Positions 36,628-44,796 of a stretch of DNA of 64,000 nt are shown here, piece after piece. Location: assembly GCA_050743625.1 (NCBI GenBank), contig JBOGED010000195.1:1-64000 (forward strand), read 5' to 3'. Both the position numbers and the translations under genes were made by a program. The first letter of the stretch is position 1, and every line of letters starts with the position of its first letter. The DNA comes from JBOGED01 sp050743625 (GTDB taxonomy: Bacteria; Actinomycetota; Nitriliruptoria; Euzebyales; Egibacteraceae). The notes under the pieces are model-generated. The model was not told the DNA's origin, searched no databases, and worked only from the letters and a program-made list of their open reading frames with translations.

Positions 36628-37806
36628 ATGGGCGAGAACGATGCGGAAACAGCGGGTGTGGGCGGGCGCGCCCGGATGGAAGGCGGTGAGATTCCCCGCG
36701 TGAGCTACACCGATCTCTTGGCGGCGATCGCGGCGTTCGGTCTTCCCAACGCGTCGACCGCGCTACCGGGCGTCCCGCTTGCTCCCGCGCAATGGCGGCG
36801 GCTTATGGAGGGCACCGCGGCGGCGCGCCTGAGTGGTCATCTCGTCGAGGCCATTGACTCCAAAGCATTCGCCGTGACCGCTGAGCAGGCCCGGCAGGCG
36901 GCAGAGCTTCATCGCAAGCTGACGTGGCGGGTACTGGGGCTCGAGCGGCGGTTGCTGGAGGTGGCCGGGCTGCTCAGTGCGCTCGGTATCGAGATGCGCG
37001 TGTTGAAAGGGCCGGCGCTCGCCCGCACGTGCTACCCAAAGGTGTCCGCGCGCACCTTCGCCGACGTCGACGTGCTCGTGCCGGCGGATCGGTTCGACGA
37101 GGCGGGGGCGGCGCTGGCGGATGCGGGCTGCGCACGCACCCTCCCGCAGCTTCGGGAAGGGTTTGACCGACGGTTCGGGAAGAACGCGACGTTCGTCGGT
37201 CTCGATGGCTTACAGGTCGACGTGCACCGCACGTTCGTCGTCGGTCCCTACGGGCTCCTGATCACCCTCGAGGACCTGTTCGCCACGCACGAGTCATTCG
37301 CCCTTGGCGGGCGCATGCTGAAGGCGTTGGGCACCGAGGAGCAGTTCCTCAACGCCTGTTACCACGCGGCGTTGGGTGACGTGCCTCCGCAGCTGAGTGC
37401 CCTCCGTGACGTCGCCCAGATGCTCCTCGGCGCCAAGCTCGACGTCGACCGCGCCCGTCGGCTCGCCGAAGCATGGCGGGGAACGGCCGTCCTGGCTCGG
37501 GCGGTCGCGTTGACGTGGCGAACGCTTCGCCTGAGCGAGCAGCCCCCGCTTGCCGTATGGGCGCGAGGGTTCACCCCCACCAGGTGGGATCGGCGGCTGC
37601 TCACCTGCTATGTGTCCGCGAACCGGAGCAACAGCCTGAAGTACCTCGCGTCCGCGCGTGTCATCCCCGGCACGGGTGCCAAGCTCGCGTACCTGCGAGG
37701 ACTCCTGCTTCCCGACCGCGCGTTCCTCGCGCGGCGGAGAGTGGCGTACGGTGCCTGGTGGCACCACGGCGCGATGGGGCTTCTGGGGCGGGAGCCGAAG
37801 CGATGA
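36628..37806 (+). CDS. Nucleotidyltransferase family protein (NTP_transf_5-like), locus C
   Basis: 392 residues from ATG 36628 (ATG 36676 is an alternative). The nucleotidyltransferase core is IEMRVLKGPALARTCYP followed by FADVDVLVPADRF, giving the Lys and the paired Asp (DxD) expected of an active enzyme. Such genes occur in lasso peptide clusters that also carry an HPr-kinase-like gene, as in paeninodin, where their role is not settled. Its stop overlaps the next start (ATGA). A paralogue at 45995-47182 has lost these residues. Confidence 0.82.
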   Translation: MGENDAETAGVGGRARMEGGEIPRVSYTDLLAAIAAFGLPNASTALPGVPLAPAQWRRLMEGTAAARLSGHLVEAIDSKAFAVTAEQARQAAELHRKLTWRVLGLERRLLEVAGLLSALGIEMRVLKGPALARTCYPKVSARTFADVDVLVPADRFDEAGAALADAGCARTLPQLREGFDRRFGKNATFVGLDGLQVDVHRTFVVGPYGLLITLEDLFATHESFALGGRMLKALGTEEQFLNACYHAALGDVPPQLSALRDVAQMLLGAKLDVDRARRLAEAWRGTAVLARAVALTWRTLRLSEQPPLAVWARGFTPTRWDRRLLTCYVSANRSNSLKYLASARVIPGTGAKLAYLRGLLLPDRAFLARRRVAYGAWWHHGAMGLLGREPKR

Positions 37807-38597
37807 TCGTATCGCTGTACCTGTTCACGACAGCGTGGCTCGAGCGGTTCTTCCGCATCGTGAAGGCCTGCTTCGACGGGGTCTGGCTGGGAGTGCTGAG
37901 CAGGGAACGGCTGCACGCCATCGACGCCTTGTACTACCACCGGGAGAAGCGGTACGCCGACGAGGAGTACAACCGTGGCGGACTTTGGCCGTGGGAGCAG
38001 GCCGCGCTCGACCGGTTCTTCGTGGGCTGTACGCGTGTCGTGGTGACTGGCGCGGGGGGCGGCCGTGAGGTCCTCGCCCTGCGCAAGCTCGGCTACGACG
38101 CCATCGGGTTCGAATGCAACCCTCAGCTCGCCGCCATTGGCGATCGGCTCCTGGCCTCCGAAGGCCAACCGGGGCGGCTCTCACCGGCGCCCCGGGACGC
38201 CTGGCCCGGCACGGCGGGTCCCTGCGACGGCGTCATCGTCGGCTGGGGGTCGTACATGCTCATCCAAGGGCGCGCGCACAGGGTGGAGTACCTGCAAGGG
38301 GCCCGAGCGTGCCTGCCCGAGGGTGCCCCGATCCTCGTCTCGTTCTTCGCGCGTGGTGGAACGCCGATCTCTCTGCGAATCGTGGCGGTGGTCGGGAGCG
38401 CCTTGCGAAAGGTTCGAGGTCAACCTCCCGTAGAGATGGGCGACGCGCTCCAACGTAATTATGTGCATTACTTCACGAGAGCCGAGATCGTCGACGAGCT
38501 TGCCGAAGGTGGTTTTGCGCTCGAGTTTTACGACACGAAGGACTACGGGGTTGCGATTGCTCGTGCGGTCAAGGGAGAGCGAGATGAGCATGATTAA
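37803..38597 (+). CDS. Class I SAM-dependent methyltransferase-like protein
   Basis: 264 residues. VVVTGAGGGREVLALRKLGY resembles the SAM-binding motif I, followed by IGFECNPQL with the acidic residue of motif II and PCDGVIVGWGSYMLIQG as motif IV. The N-terminal 60 residues are hydrophobic then rich in aromatic and charged residues. It is coupled by ATGA to the nucleotidyltransferase and overlaps the PqqD-like gene by 14 bases, so it is inside the operon. Methylation of the peptide or a carried group is possible; the substrate is unknown. Confidence 0.75.
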   Translation: MIVSLYLFTTAWLERFFRIVKACFDGVWLGVLSRERLHAIDALYYHREKRYADEEYNRGGLWPWEQAALDRFFVGCTRVVVTGAGGGREVLALRKLGYDAIGFECNPQLAAIGDRLLASEGQPGRLSPAPRDAWPGTAGPCDGVIVGWGSYMLIQGRAHRVEYLQGARACLPEGAPILVSFFARGGTPISLRIVAVVGSALRKVRGQPPVEMGDALQRNYVHYFTRAEIVDELAEGGFALEFYDTKDYGVAIARAVKGERDEHD

Positions 38598-38844
38598 GGT
38601 CCGTGACGGCGCCGCCGTGTGGCGCGAGATCGAGGGAGAAACGATCCTGCTTGCGCTCAAGGCGTCTGTGTACCTAGGGCTTAACCACACAGGAACGATA
38701 CTCTGGGAGACGATGGTCGGCGGGACGACCTCGGACAACCTCACCGATCTCCTCGTAGCGCAATTCGCCATCGACCGCGAGGATGCGGCGTCGGACGTCG
38801 CCGCCTTTGTCGACGGATGCCGCGCACACGGATTGCTCGAGTAG
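38584..38844 (+). CDS. PqqD-family peptide recognition protein (lasso B1-like)
   Basis: 86 residues with the RiPP recognition element fold pattern: beta strands VRDGAAVWREIEGETILLAL, the YLGLNHTGTILWE motif (normally a LNxTGxxIW signature) and a helical end. Such proteins bind the leader and bring it to the protease B2. The gene overlaps both neighbours, which fits a B1-B2 pair made together. Confidence 0.88.
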   Translation: MSMIKVRDGAAVWREIEGETILLALKASVYLGLNHTGTILWETMVGGTTSDNLTDLLVAQFAIDREDAASDVAAFVDGCRAHGLLE

Positions 38845-39293
38845 CCGGCACCATGGCGGCGCCCGCGGAGCGGTTGACAACGGTGAGGGTCCTGTTTACG
38901 GCATGCTCGGTAGAGATCGCGATCCGTGCGCTGCCGATTCCTCGCTTCGTTCGCCTACTCGGGGTCACGCTTGCCACTGACGAAGGCGGCATCCCCCCAG
39001 AGCCGGCGACCGCTCCCGCGCTGTCGACGTTCGACCCCATCGAGCGCCGCCGGATACGGGCAGTGCTACGGGTTATGCGGCGTTGGCCTTTCGGGCGAGG
39101 CTCTTGCCTGCGCCAAGCCCTGCTGCTCGGCCACTTCCTTCGCGCGCGCCACCCGGTATTGCATCTCGGGGTGGCGGGACGCGGTGAGGAGATGGCTGCC
39201 CACGCGTGGATCGCGGTGTCAGGCGTCACCATCGGCGGCCTGGAAGGGTTTCTCCCGCTGATCGGTCGAGCGGGCGGTGATGAGGCGGGATGA
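38817..39293 (+). CDS. Lasso peptide B2-type transglutaminase-like protease
   Basis: 158 residues from ATG 38817 (ATG 38853 also possible). The catalytic Cys lies in GRGSCLRQALLLGHFLRAR and the His in EEMAAHAWIAVSG, the Cys-His pattern of the transglutaminase-like fold used by lasso B2 proteases to remove the leader. It overlaps the B1-like gene by 28 bases. A full copy of the palindromic repeat begins nine bases after its stop. Confidence 0.88.
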   Translation: MPRTRIARVAGTMAAPAERLTTVRVLFTACSVEIAIRALPIPRFVRLLGVTLATDEGGIPPEPATAPALSTFDPIERRRIRAVLRVMRRWPFGRGSCLRQALLLGHFLRARHPVLHLGVAGRGEEMAAHAWIAVSGVTIGGLEGFLPLIGRAGGDEAG

Positions 39294-39301
39294 ACGCCGT
39301 A

Positions 39302-39435
39302 CTGTGCAGAGTTAGTCCGGTATACCGGACTAACTCTGCACAGTGCAGGATTAGGCCGGCTGGCGCCGTCACTGCTAAGGCGAAAGATCCGGCAAACCGG
39401 GCGACGTGTCGCCGATTCTCATCTCAGTGCAGGGC
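39302..39435. repeat. Full-length composite repeat (modules P and R)
   Basis: Bases 39302-39343 form a perfect 42-bp palindrome with half-site CTGTGCAGAGTTAGTCCGG plus TA. It is followed by TGCAGGATTAGGCCGGCTGG, then CCGGCAAACCGGGCGACGTG and CGATTCTCATCTCAG, the inverted form of module R. It fills the gap between the B2 gene and the exporter gene. Confidence 0.85.
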
Positions 39436-39471
39436 TAGGGGTGGAACGCGATCCCATCCGGAGGGCTCCTT

Positions 39472-41295
39472 GTGAGCGCGCCCATCGACGAGCTTTTTGG
39501 GCCGGTGAGCCGTAAACCGATCAAGCGGCTGCCCAGGCTCGTCGGTCAGGCGGTGGTGCTGGTGTGGCGGGCCGCCCCACGCCAATTCGCGCTGTCCGTG
39601 GTCTCGCAGGTTGGCGCGGGCTTGGGGCTCGCCGGCCAGTTGCTCGCCGGGCGGCGGCTGCTGGCGAGCGTACTTGCTGGCCAAGGGCTCAACGCAGTGC
39701 TCGACGACCTGGTGTTGCTCACGATCTTCACCGCGCTCGTGTCCTTCGCGGGGATGGCCCGGACGGAGCAACAACGGATCTTGAGTGAACTCGTCGCGAA
39801 ATACGCAACGAATAAGGTGATCGAGGTCGCTTCCGCTGTCGACCTCATCGCCTATGACGATCCCCAGTTTCACGACCGCTTTCAACGCGCCCGCATGAAT
39901 GCCGCCGTGCGCCCTCTCCAGATGGCGAGCGGTGTTCTCGGCGTGCTCAGCGCGACAGCTGCCATCGCGGGCATTAGCCTCGCCCTGTTCGCGCTTGAGC
40001 CGCTATTCCTTCTGCTCGTCCTGGTCGCCTACATCCCGGTGTGGCTCGCGACGGCGCGTGGAAGCAAGCTCATTCATGCCTTTTCAGTACAACAAACCGC
40101 GCGTGACCGTCGCCAGGCATACCTCTGTCACATCCTGACGGAGAAGGACGCCGCCAAGGAGATGCGGACGTTCGACCTCCATGTCCCTCTCCGGCGCCGG
40201 CACGATCAGCTCATCGACGAGAAGCTGACGTATCTGCGTTCGGTGACGCGGCGCCGACTCCTGCTCGGGCTGGTGGCGAACGTCGCGACCGCGGCACTGA
40301 CCGCCGCGAGCCTCGCCGTGTTGGTGGGGTTCGTCACGACGGGGCGTCTTACGCTCGCCTCCGCGGGGGCCGCGGCCGGTGCCATCGTCTTGCTCGGCCA
40401 GCGGCTGCAGGCGTTGACCAGCGGCGCGGGAGCGATCTATGAGAGCGCGCTCTTCCTAGAGGACTTCACGGGTTTTGTCGACATAATGCCCGCATTGCGC
40501 GCCGCGCGGCCCACCGCCTTGCCCCCACGCTGGCGAGTCCTTCGCGCGGAGCACGTCAGCTTCCGCTATCCCGCGCGCCAAGAGCCGAGTCTCCGCGATG
40601 TCTCGATCGAGATCCGCGCAGGCCAGGTCGTCGCCCTCGTCGGCGAGAACGGTTCGGGAAAGACGACGCTTGCGAAGATCTTGGCAGGGCTCTATGCCCC
40701 CTCCTCGGGCAGCGTGACGCTCGACGGTGCCGACGCCCGCGCGGTGGACCCGGCGCGCTGGCGCGACAGCCTCGGCGTGCTGTTCCAAGACTTCATGCGC
40801 TACCACTTCTCCGCGGGAGAGAACATCGGCCTCGGCCGGCACGAGCACAGCGATGATCAATCCAGGATCCACCGGGCCGGCCGCGAGGCCGGTGTGGACG
40901 AGATGGTCGCGCGGCTGGAGCACGGATACGACACGCTGCTTGGACCCGAGTTCTACGGGGGCAGCGACCTGTCCGGGGGCCAGTGGCAACGCCTTGCCCT
41001 CGCCCGCGTGTTCTTCAGGGACGCGCCATTCCTGATCCTCGACGAGCCGACCGCCGCGCTCGACGCGCGCGCCGAGGCCGCGCTCTTCGAGCGCGTCCGC
41101 CTGCTGTCGCGCGGCCGTTCCGTGCTCCTCATCTCGCACCGACTCGCGAGCGTCCGGTCCGCTGACCGCATCTATGTGCTCGCTCACGGGCGAGTCGTCG
41201 AACAGGGCACTCACGACGAGCTGATCGCGCAAGGAGGGCTGTACGCCGAGCTATTCAAGCTTCAGGCGTCAGCCTATCTCGGCCAAAAAGCCTAA
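39472..41295 (+). CDS. ABC exporter, lasso D-type
   Basis: 607 residues: N-terminal membrane domain (about six segments) and ATPase with Walker A GENGSGKTTL, Q-loop LFQDFMRYHFSAGENIGLG, signature LSGGQWQRLALARVF and Walker B FLILDEPTAALD. The long insertion after the Q-loop matches exporters of lasso peptide loci. GTG 39472 has GGAGGG upstream. A hairpin follows at 41299. Predicted role: export of, and self-resistance to, the locus C peptide. Confidence 0.9.
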   Translation: MSAPIDELFGPVSRKPIKRLPRLVGQAVVLVWRAAPRQFALSVVSQVGAGLGLAGQLLAGRRLLASVLAGQGLNAVLDDLVLLTIFTALVSFAGMARTEQQRILSELVAKYATNKVIEVASAVDLIAYDDPQFHDRFQRARMNAAVRPLQMASGVLGVLSATAAIAGISLALFALEPLFLLLVLVAYIPVWLATARGSKLIHAFSVQQTARDRRQAYLCHILTEKDAAKEMRTFDLHVPLRRRHDQLIDEKLTYLRSVTRRRLLLGLVANVATAALTAASLAVLVGFVTTGRLTLASAGAAAGAIVLLGQRLQALTSGAGAIYESALFLEDFTGFVDIMPALRAARPTALPPRWRVLRAEHVSFRYPARQEPSLRDVSIEIRAGQVVALVGENGSGKTTLAKILAGLYAPSSGSVTLDGADARAVDPARWRDSLGVLFQDFMRYHFSAGENIGLGRHEHSDDQSRIHRAGREAGVDEMVARLEHGYDTLLGPEFYGGSDLSGGQWQRLALARVFFRDAPFLILDEPTAALDARAEAALFERVRLLSRGRSVLLISHRLASVRSADRIYVLAHGRVVEQGTHDELIAQGGLYAELFKLQASAYLGQKA

Positions 41296-41298
41296 AAG

Positions 41299-41338
41299 AA
41301 TGCAGCTTTCTTTCGTAGATGGAGGAAAGCTGCATTTA
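41299..41338. terminator. Palindromic repeat family 2, copy 3, acting as terminator
   Basis: TGCAGCTTTC at 41301 pairs with GAAAGCTGCA ending near 41334, extended by AAT/ATT at the ends. It lies between the convergent exporter and precursor genes and could end both. Confidence 0.75.
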
Positions 41339-41353
41339 GGTCTACGTGCGAAT

Positions 41354-41509
41354 TTATCCAGAAAGAAAGACTTGGGCCCCCACAAGCCCGTCGACCAGGC
41401 TGCTGAACTGGTCTTGGCCTCTCCCGATCTTGTTGAACGGCTGCTGGGCCGTCAGCTCATGCACTGACCCCAGCTCGACTATCCTTGGGGATTCGTACGA
41501 GATGGTCAT
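41354..41509 (-). CDS. RiPP precursor with lasso-type leader, locus C
   Basis: 51 residues from ATG 41509. The leader Y5-x2-P8, then VELGS (11-15) and Thr20 in VHELT (16-20), is the YxxP...G...T pattern bound by B1 proteins and cut by B2. If cleavage is two residues after Thr20's position, as in known lasso peptides, the core starts QQPFNKIGRG and the first acidic residue is Asp33 at core position 12, not 7-9. The core goes on QDQFSSLVDGLVGAQVFLSG. It is transcribed against the exporter and away from the kinase gene. An upstream TTG gives a less likely 63-residue form. Confidence 0.85.
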   Translation of the reverse strand: MTISYESPRIVELGSVHELTAQQPFNKIGRGQDQFSSLVDGLVGAQVFLSG

Positions 41510-41715
41510 AAGATCTTCTTTCTTCTCCGCTTGCTTCCCACCCAACGTTTACCCGCAATCGATAGACTATATCTCGCGAGCGAAGCGGGCAAGGCTTGTT
41601 GCGGGCGGGGACACCATTGCGAACAAGAGAACCGGTCGGGGCATATGGGTTATCTCTCACGGGCCTCGACCATGCCGGTAGAGTTCTGCAACCGGCGCCG
41701 GCCGACTGGGAACCC

Positions 41716-42489
41716 ATGCGAGTCATTCATAAAATCGGCGCGCCGGGCCGTGAAGGCGCTCGTTGCATGGTCGGGCGAGACCGGGCTGAGTGGCTCATAC
41801 AAGATGGTCCGTCCATCGTCGTCGATCGGGCCACGGCATCAGTCGTGATCACCGCTTCCTCGCCGTTGCGTGTCGATGCGCTGGTGCATCCCTACCTCGC
41901 CTTTCCCGCGGCGGTGTCCAGCTACTGGGCTGGCCGCTGTTCGCTGCACGCCGGTGCGCTCGCCGTCGACGGGAAGGTATGGGCACTGGTAGGCCAGAAA
42001 GGAGGCGGGAAGAGCTCGACGCTTGGGTGGTTCGCGCAGCGGGGCCACAGCGTCGTCACCGACGATCTGCTCATCATCGACCACGGGCGTGCCCTCGCCG
42101 GTCCGCGATGTATCGACCTTCGTGAGGAGGCCTCCCGCGATCTGGGAGCAGGCGAGGATCTGGGTGTTATCGGCATGCGGACGCGGTTTCGCGTCCGGCT
42201 CGGTCCGGTCCCTCCATGTCTACCCCTTGCGGGCTGGATCTTTCTCTCATGGGCGGACAAGCTGCATGTGGAGGCCATCCCCCCTGGCGAGCTGCTCAGG
42301 AGGATCTTCGCCAATCAGGCGTTGAGCCTCATCCCTCCCGATCCGCACGTGTACCTCGATCTCGCCTCGCTTCCCGCTTGGGCGGTAGGGCGGCCTCGAC
42401 GGCTGGACGCGCTTCCCGCGGTTTCCCGGCGCATCCTTGACCTCATCCAAGAGTGTGCTGAGACAACCACGCAGACTGCAACAGGCTGA
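41716..42489 (+). CDS. HPr kinase-like kinase, locus C tailoring enzyme
   Basis: 257 residues. The P-loop GQKGGGKSSTLGWFAQRGH and the following VVTDDLLIID (Walker B-like, with two Asp) match the C-terminal catalytic domain of HPr kinase/phosphorylase; SLHAGAL precedes it as in that family. Stand-alone versions in lasso loci (PadeK, ThcoK) phosphorylate a Ser near the peptide C-terminus. The locus C precursor ends FLSG, so Ser50 is the natural candidate target. The last 47 bases overlap the convergent cyclase-like gene. Confidence 0.83.
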   Translation: MRVIHKIGAPGREGARCMVGRDRAEWLIQDGPSIVVDRATASVVITASSPLRVDALVHPYLAFPAAVSSYWAGRCSLHAGALAVDGKVWALVGQKGGGKSSTLGWFAQRGHSVVTDDLLIIDHGRALAGPRCIDLREEASRDLGAGEDLGVIGMRTRFRVRLGPVPPCLPLAGWIFLSWADKLHVEAIPPGELLRRIFANQALSLIPPDPHVYLDLASLPAWAVGRPRRLDALPAVSRRILDLIQECAETTTQTATG

Positions 42490-43549
42490 GGGTGCGACCG
42501 TCTGGTGGGTTCGACGCCCAGGTCCGCCGGAGGGCGGCAACATCGACCAGGGACGAGTCGATCCCCATGCCATCCCACGCGCGGATAAACTCCCGCGTCC
42601 GGGGACCCCATATGGCCTCGTCGAACGCTGCCTTCGAGCCGCGCGCCAGGACAGAGGAGGGCAGGAGGTCGGCGAAGAATCGCGTCATGACCGTCGTTCG
42701 GTCCTCGAAGCCGGCCGCCCCACCAGCTTTCGCGAACGCGGCGATGACGCTCGGTGCCATGAACGGGTTCCGGACGCGTACGTCGACGGGGGCGGCGAGC
42801 GTTTCGAGCGCGCGGACGCCCGCTTGGAAGTCGCGGCTGCGCCACCACGCGTCGAGGCCGCGATCCCAGCGCTGCGGCCAGCTCGCCTCCCAGGCGGCGA
42901 GCTCCCAGGAGGCCTCAGCGGCTGCCTTGGGCAAAAGCCAAGGCAGCGCATCCGCCTGCCTTCGGTAGGCCACCCGAGCGCGGATCCCGCGCGGTGACGC
43001 GGCGAGGATCAGGCGCGGGAGGTCGCGGGGGACCGGCCGGACCCGCCCAGCCAGGAGCCTCGCGACCCGCGAGCCGCTCGACCCGAACATCTGGTCGCCA
43101 CCGATCCCGGTGAGCAACGAGCCGCCGCGAGCACTCTCGAGGAGCGGGAGGTGCGCGTAGGCGTTGGGAGGAAACAGGAGCCCGTGGCGATCGAGCACAC
43201 GCGTCGCGACGGGGCCGAGCGCCTCCAGCTCGCCACGGACCTCGATGCGGAGCCAGTCGACCAGGCCGAGATGCGCGACCACCAGCTCCTGCCACTCGGT
43301 CTCGTCCGTACCCGCGGCGTCGGGATACCGGAAGGTCGCGGGGACAGGGAGCGGCAGGCCCTCTCGCCGCGCCACGTCAACCGCGACCGCGAGGACCGTA
43401 GACGAGTCCCGGCCTCCAGAGAAGCTCACCAGGCAAGGCGGCCTGACCAGCGCCGATCGGACCACTTTCTGGACCGCGGTGATCGGGCTCTCCTCGACGG
43501 CGGCATGCCCGCGCAGCCTCGGCACGGTCGGATCGGTGCCGATGAGCAT
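42443..43549 (-). CDS. Asparagine-synthetase-like cyclase, short lasso C type
   Basis: 368 residues from ATG 43549. The PP-loop SFSGGRDSSTVLAVA and the later LTGIGGDQMFGSSG are the ATP-pyrophosphatase motifs used by lasso cyclases to adenylate the acceptor acid. The N-terminal glutaminase domain of full-length enzymes is missing. The frame stays open upstream through the palindromic repeat at 43601-43636, so a start inside the repeat (ATG 43627) cannot be excluded. It is the only locus C enzyme gene on the minus strand, directly behind the exopolysaccharide operon. Confidence 0.82.
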   Translation of the reverse strand: MLIGTDPTVPRLRGHAAVEESPITAVQKVVRSALVRPPCLVSFSGGRDSSTVLAVAVDVARREGLPLPVPATFRYPDAAGTDETEWQELVVAHLGLVDWLRIEVRGELEALGPVATRVLDRHGLLFPPNAYAHLPLLESARGGSLLTGIGGDQMFGSSGSRVARLLAGRVRPVPRDLPRLILAASPRGIRARVAYRRQADALPWLLPKAAAEASWELAAWEASWPQRWDRGLDAWWRSRDFQAGVRALETLAAPVDVRVRNPFMAPSVIAAFAKAGGAAGFEDRTTVMTRFFADLLPSSVLARGSKAAFDEAIWGPRTREFIRAWDGMGIDSSLVDVAALRRTWASNPPDGRTLSLLQSAWLSQHTLG

Positions 43550-43600
43550 GCCGACGGCGATGTCGAGGGGACGCGGCTCGGGTCTCGCGACCCCGCATCG

Positions 43601-43636
43601 TGCAGAGTTATGCCGGTGTACCGGCATAACTCTGCA
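43601..43636. repeat. Palindromic repeat P, copy 4
   Basis: TGCAGAGTTATGCCGGT at 43601 and its exact complement ACCGGCATAACTCTGCA ending at 43636 flank the two bases GT. It lies between the glycosyltransferase stop and the cyclase-like gene. Confidence 0.9.
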
Positions 43637-43662
43637 CAGTGCAGGAAAAAGCGGGGCGGGGC

Positions 43663-44796
43663 TCACCGACCATTGAGCACCTCGTCGTAGAGGTCCTCCA
43701 AGCGCCGGACGGCGTGGGCAATCCGGAAGCGCTTGGCGCTTTGCCGGGCCTGCGCCGCCATCTCGGCGCGCTGCCCGGGATCCCTCAACAGGCTGTCGAT
43801 GGCGTTCGCCATGAGTGCTGGCTGGGCGGGTGGGACGAGGAGGCCTTCACGCCCGTCCGTGACGACCTCAGGGACGCCGCCCGTGGTGGTGGCGACGGCG
43901 GGTACGCCGGCCGCCAAGGCCTCTATGAGCGCCAGCGACAGGCCCTCGTAACGGGAGCTGATCACGAAGGCGTCGAACGCCGGCAGGATCTCCTGGACAT
44001 CGTCGCGACAACCGGTGAACATCACGCGCTCGCCGATGCCGGCCGTGACGGCGTGAGCCCGCAGGCGTGCCTCAAGCGGCCCACTGCCGACCAGGACGAG
44101 ACGCAGCCGTGGGTGATGGCCCGCCACCTGGCGCACGGCCTCGAGCATCGTGCGGTGGTCCTTGGCCGGGGTAAAGCTGCCGACCGCGCCGAGCACCACG
44201 TCGCCGTCGGCGAGCCCTAGCGTGCGGCGGGCGAGGGCGCGTGCCTCGGGTCCGCTCCGGACGAGCGCCTCGTCGATACCGTGATGCAGGACCTCGACGC
44301 TCGGCATCGAGACCCAGAACATCCACCGGGGCGGTCGGATCGAGTCCGCCACCCCCTGTGAGATGGCCACAACCGCGGCGTTCCGCCCGTACGTCGCCGC
44401 GTTGACCAGGTAGGTCGGCAACCGGTAGCGCGGCCACACGCTGTGCTCGGTATGCATGAGGATCGGGCCTGCCCGAGCGAGTGCGATCCGGGCAACGCTG
44501 GCGGGCAGCGGGCTATGGGTATGGACGACGCCGAAATCCCCTGTGCGCACGAGCCGGCGAAGGCGCCATACCCAGGAAAGGTCTGGCAGAACCCCACCCT
44601 CGAGGCAGTGGACGGCAAGGCCGCGACCGCGGATCTCCTCGACGAACGCGCCCTGGTGGGGCAATAGGTAGGCGACCTCGACGTGGACGCGCTCGCGATC
44701 GAAATACGGGGCGGACGCGCTGATCAACCGCTCCATTCCTCCCCGTCCCAGGCCCTTGGTGAGCAGGAGCACACGTACCGGGCGGGCCCTCGTCAT
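43663..44796 (-). CDS. Glycosyltransferase family 4 (GT-B fold)
   Basis: 377 residues. The N-terminal LLLTKGLGRGGMERLI, the hinge GAVGSFTPAKDHRTMLEAVR and the nucleotide-sugar motif EGLSLALIEALAAGVPAVAT (Glu-x7-Glu) mark a retaining GT4 enzyme. It should add a sugar to a lipid-linked repeat unit at the inner membrane face. The ATG at 44796 overlaps the aminotransferase stop by ATGA; a TTG six bases earlier is unlikely. It is the last gene of the capD-wzz operon. Confidence 0.9.
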   Translation of the reverse strand: MTRARPVRVLLLTKGLGRGGMERLISASAPYFDRERVHVEVAYLLPHQGAFVEEIRGRGLAVHCLEGGVLPDLSWVWRLRRLVRTGDFGVVHTHSPLPASVARIALARAGPILMHTEHSVWPRYRLPTYLVNAATYGRNAAVVAISQGVADSIRPPRWMFWVSMPSVEVLHHGIDEALVRSGPEARALARRTLGLADGDVVLGAVGSFTPAKDHRTMLEAVRQVAGHHPRLRLVLVGSGPLEARLRAHAVTAGIGERVMFTGCRDDVQEILPAFDAFVISSRYEGLSLALIEALAAGVPAVATTTGGVPEVVTDGREGLLVPPAQPALMANAIDSLLRDPGQRAEMAAQARQSAKRFRIAHAVRRLEDLYDEVLNGR

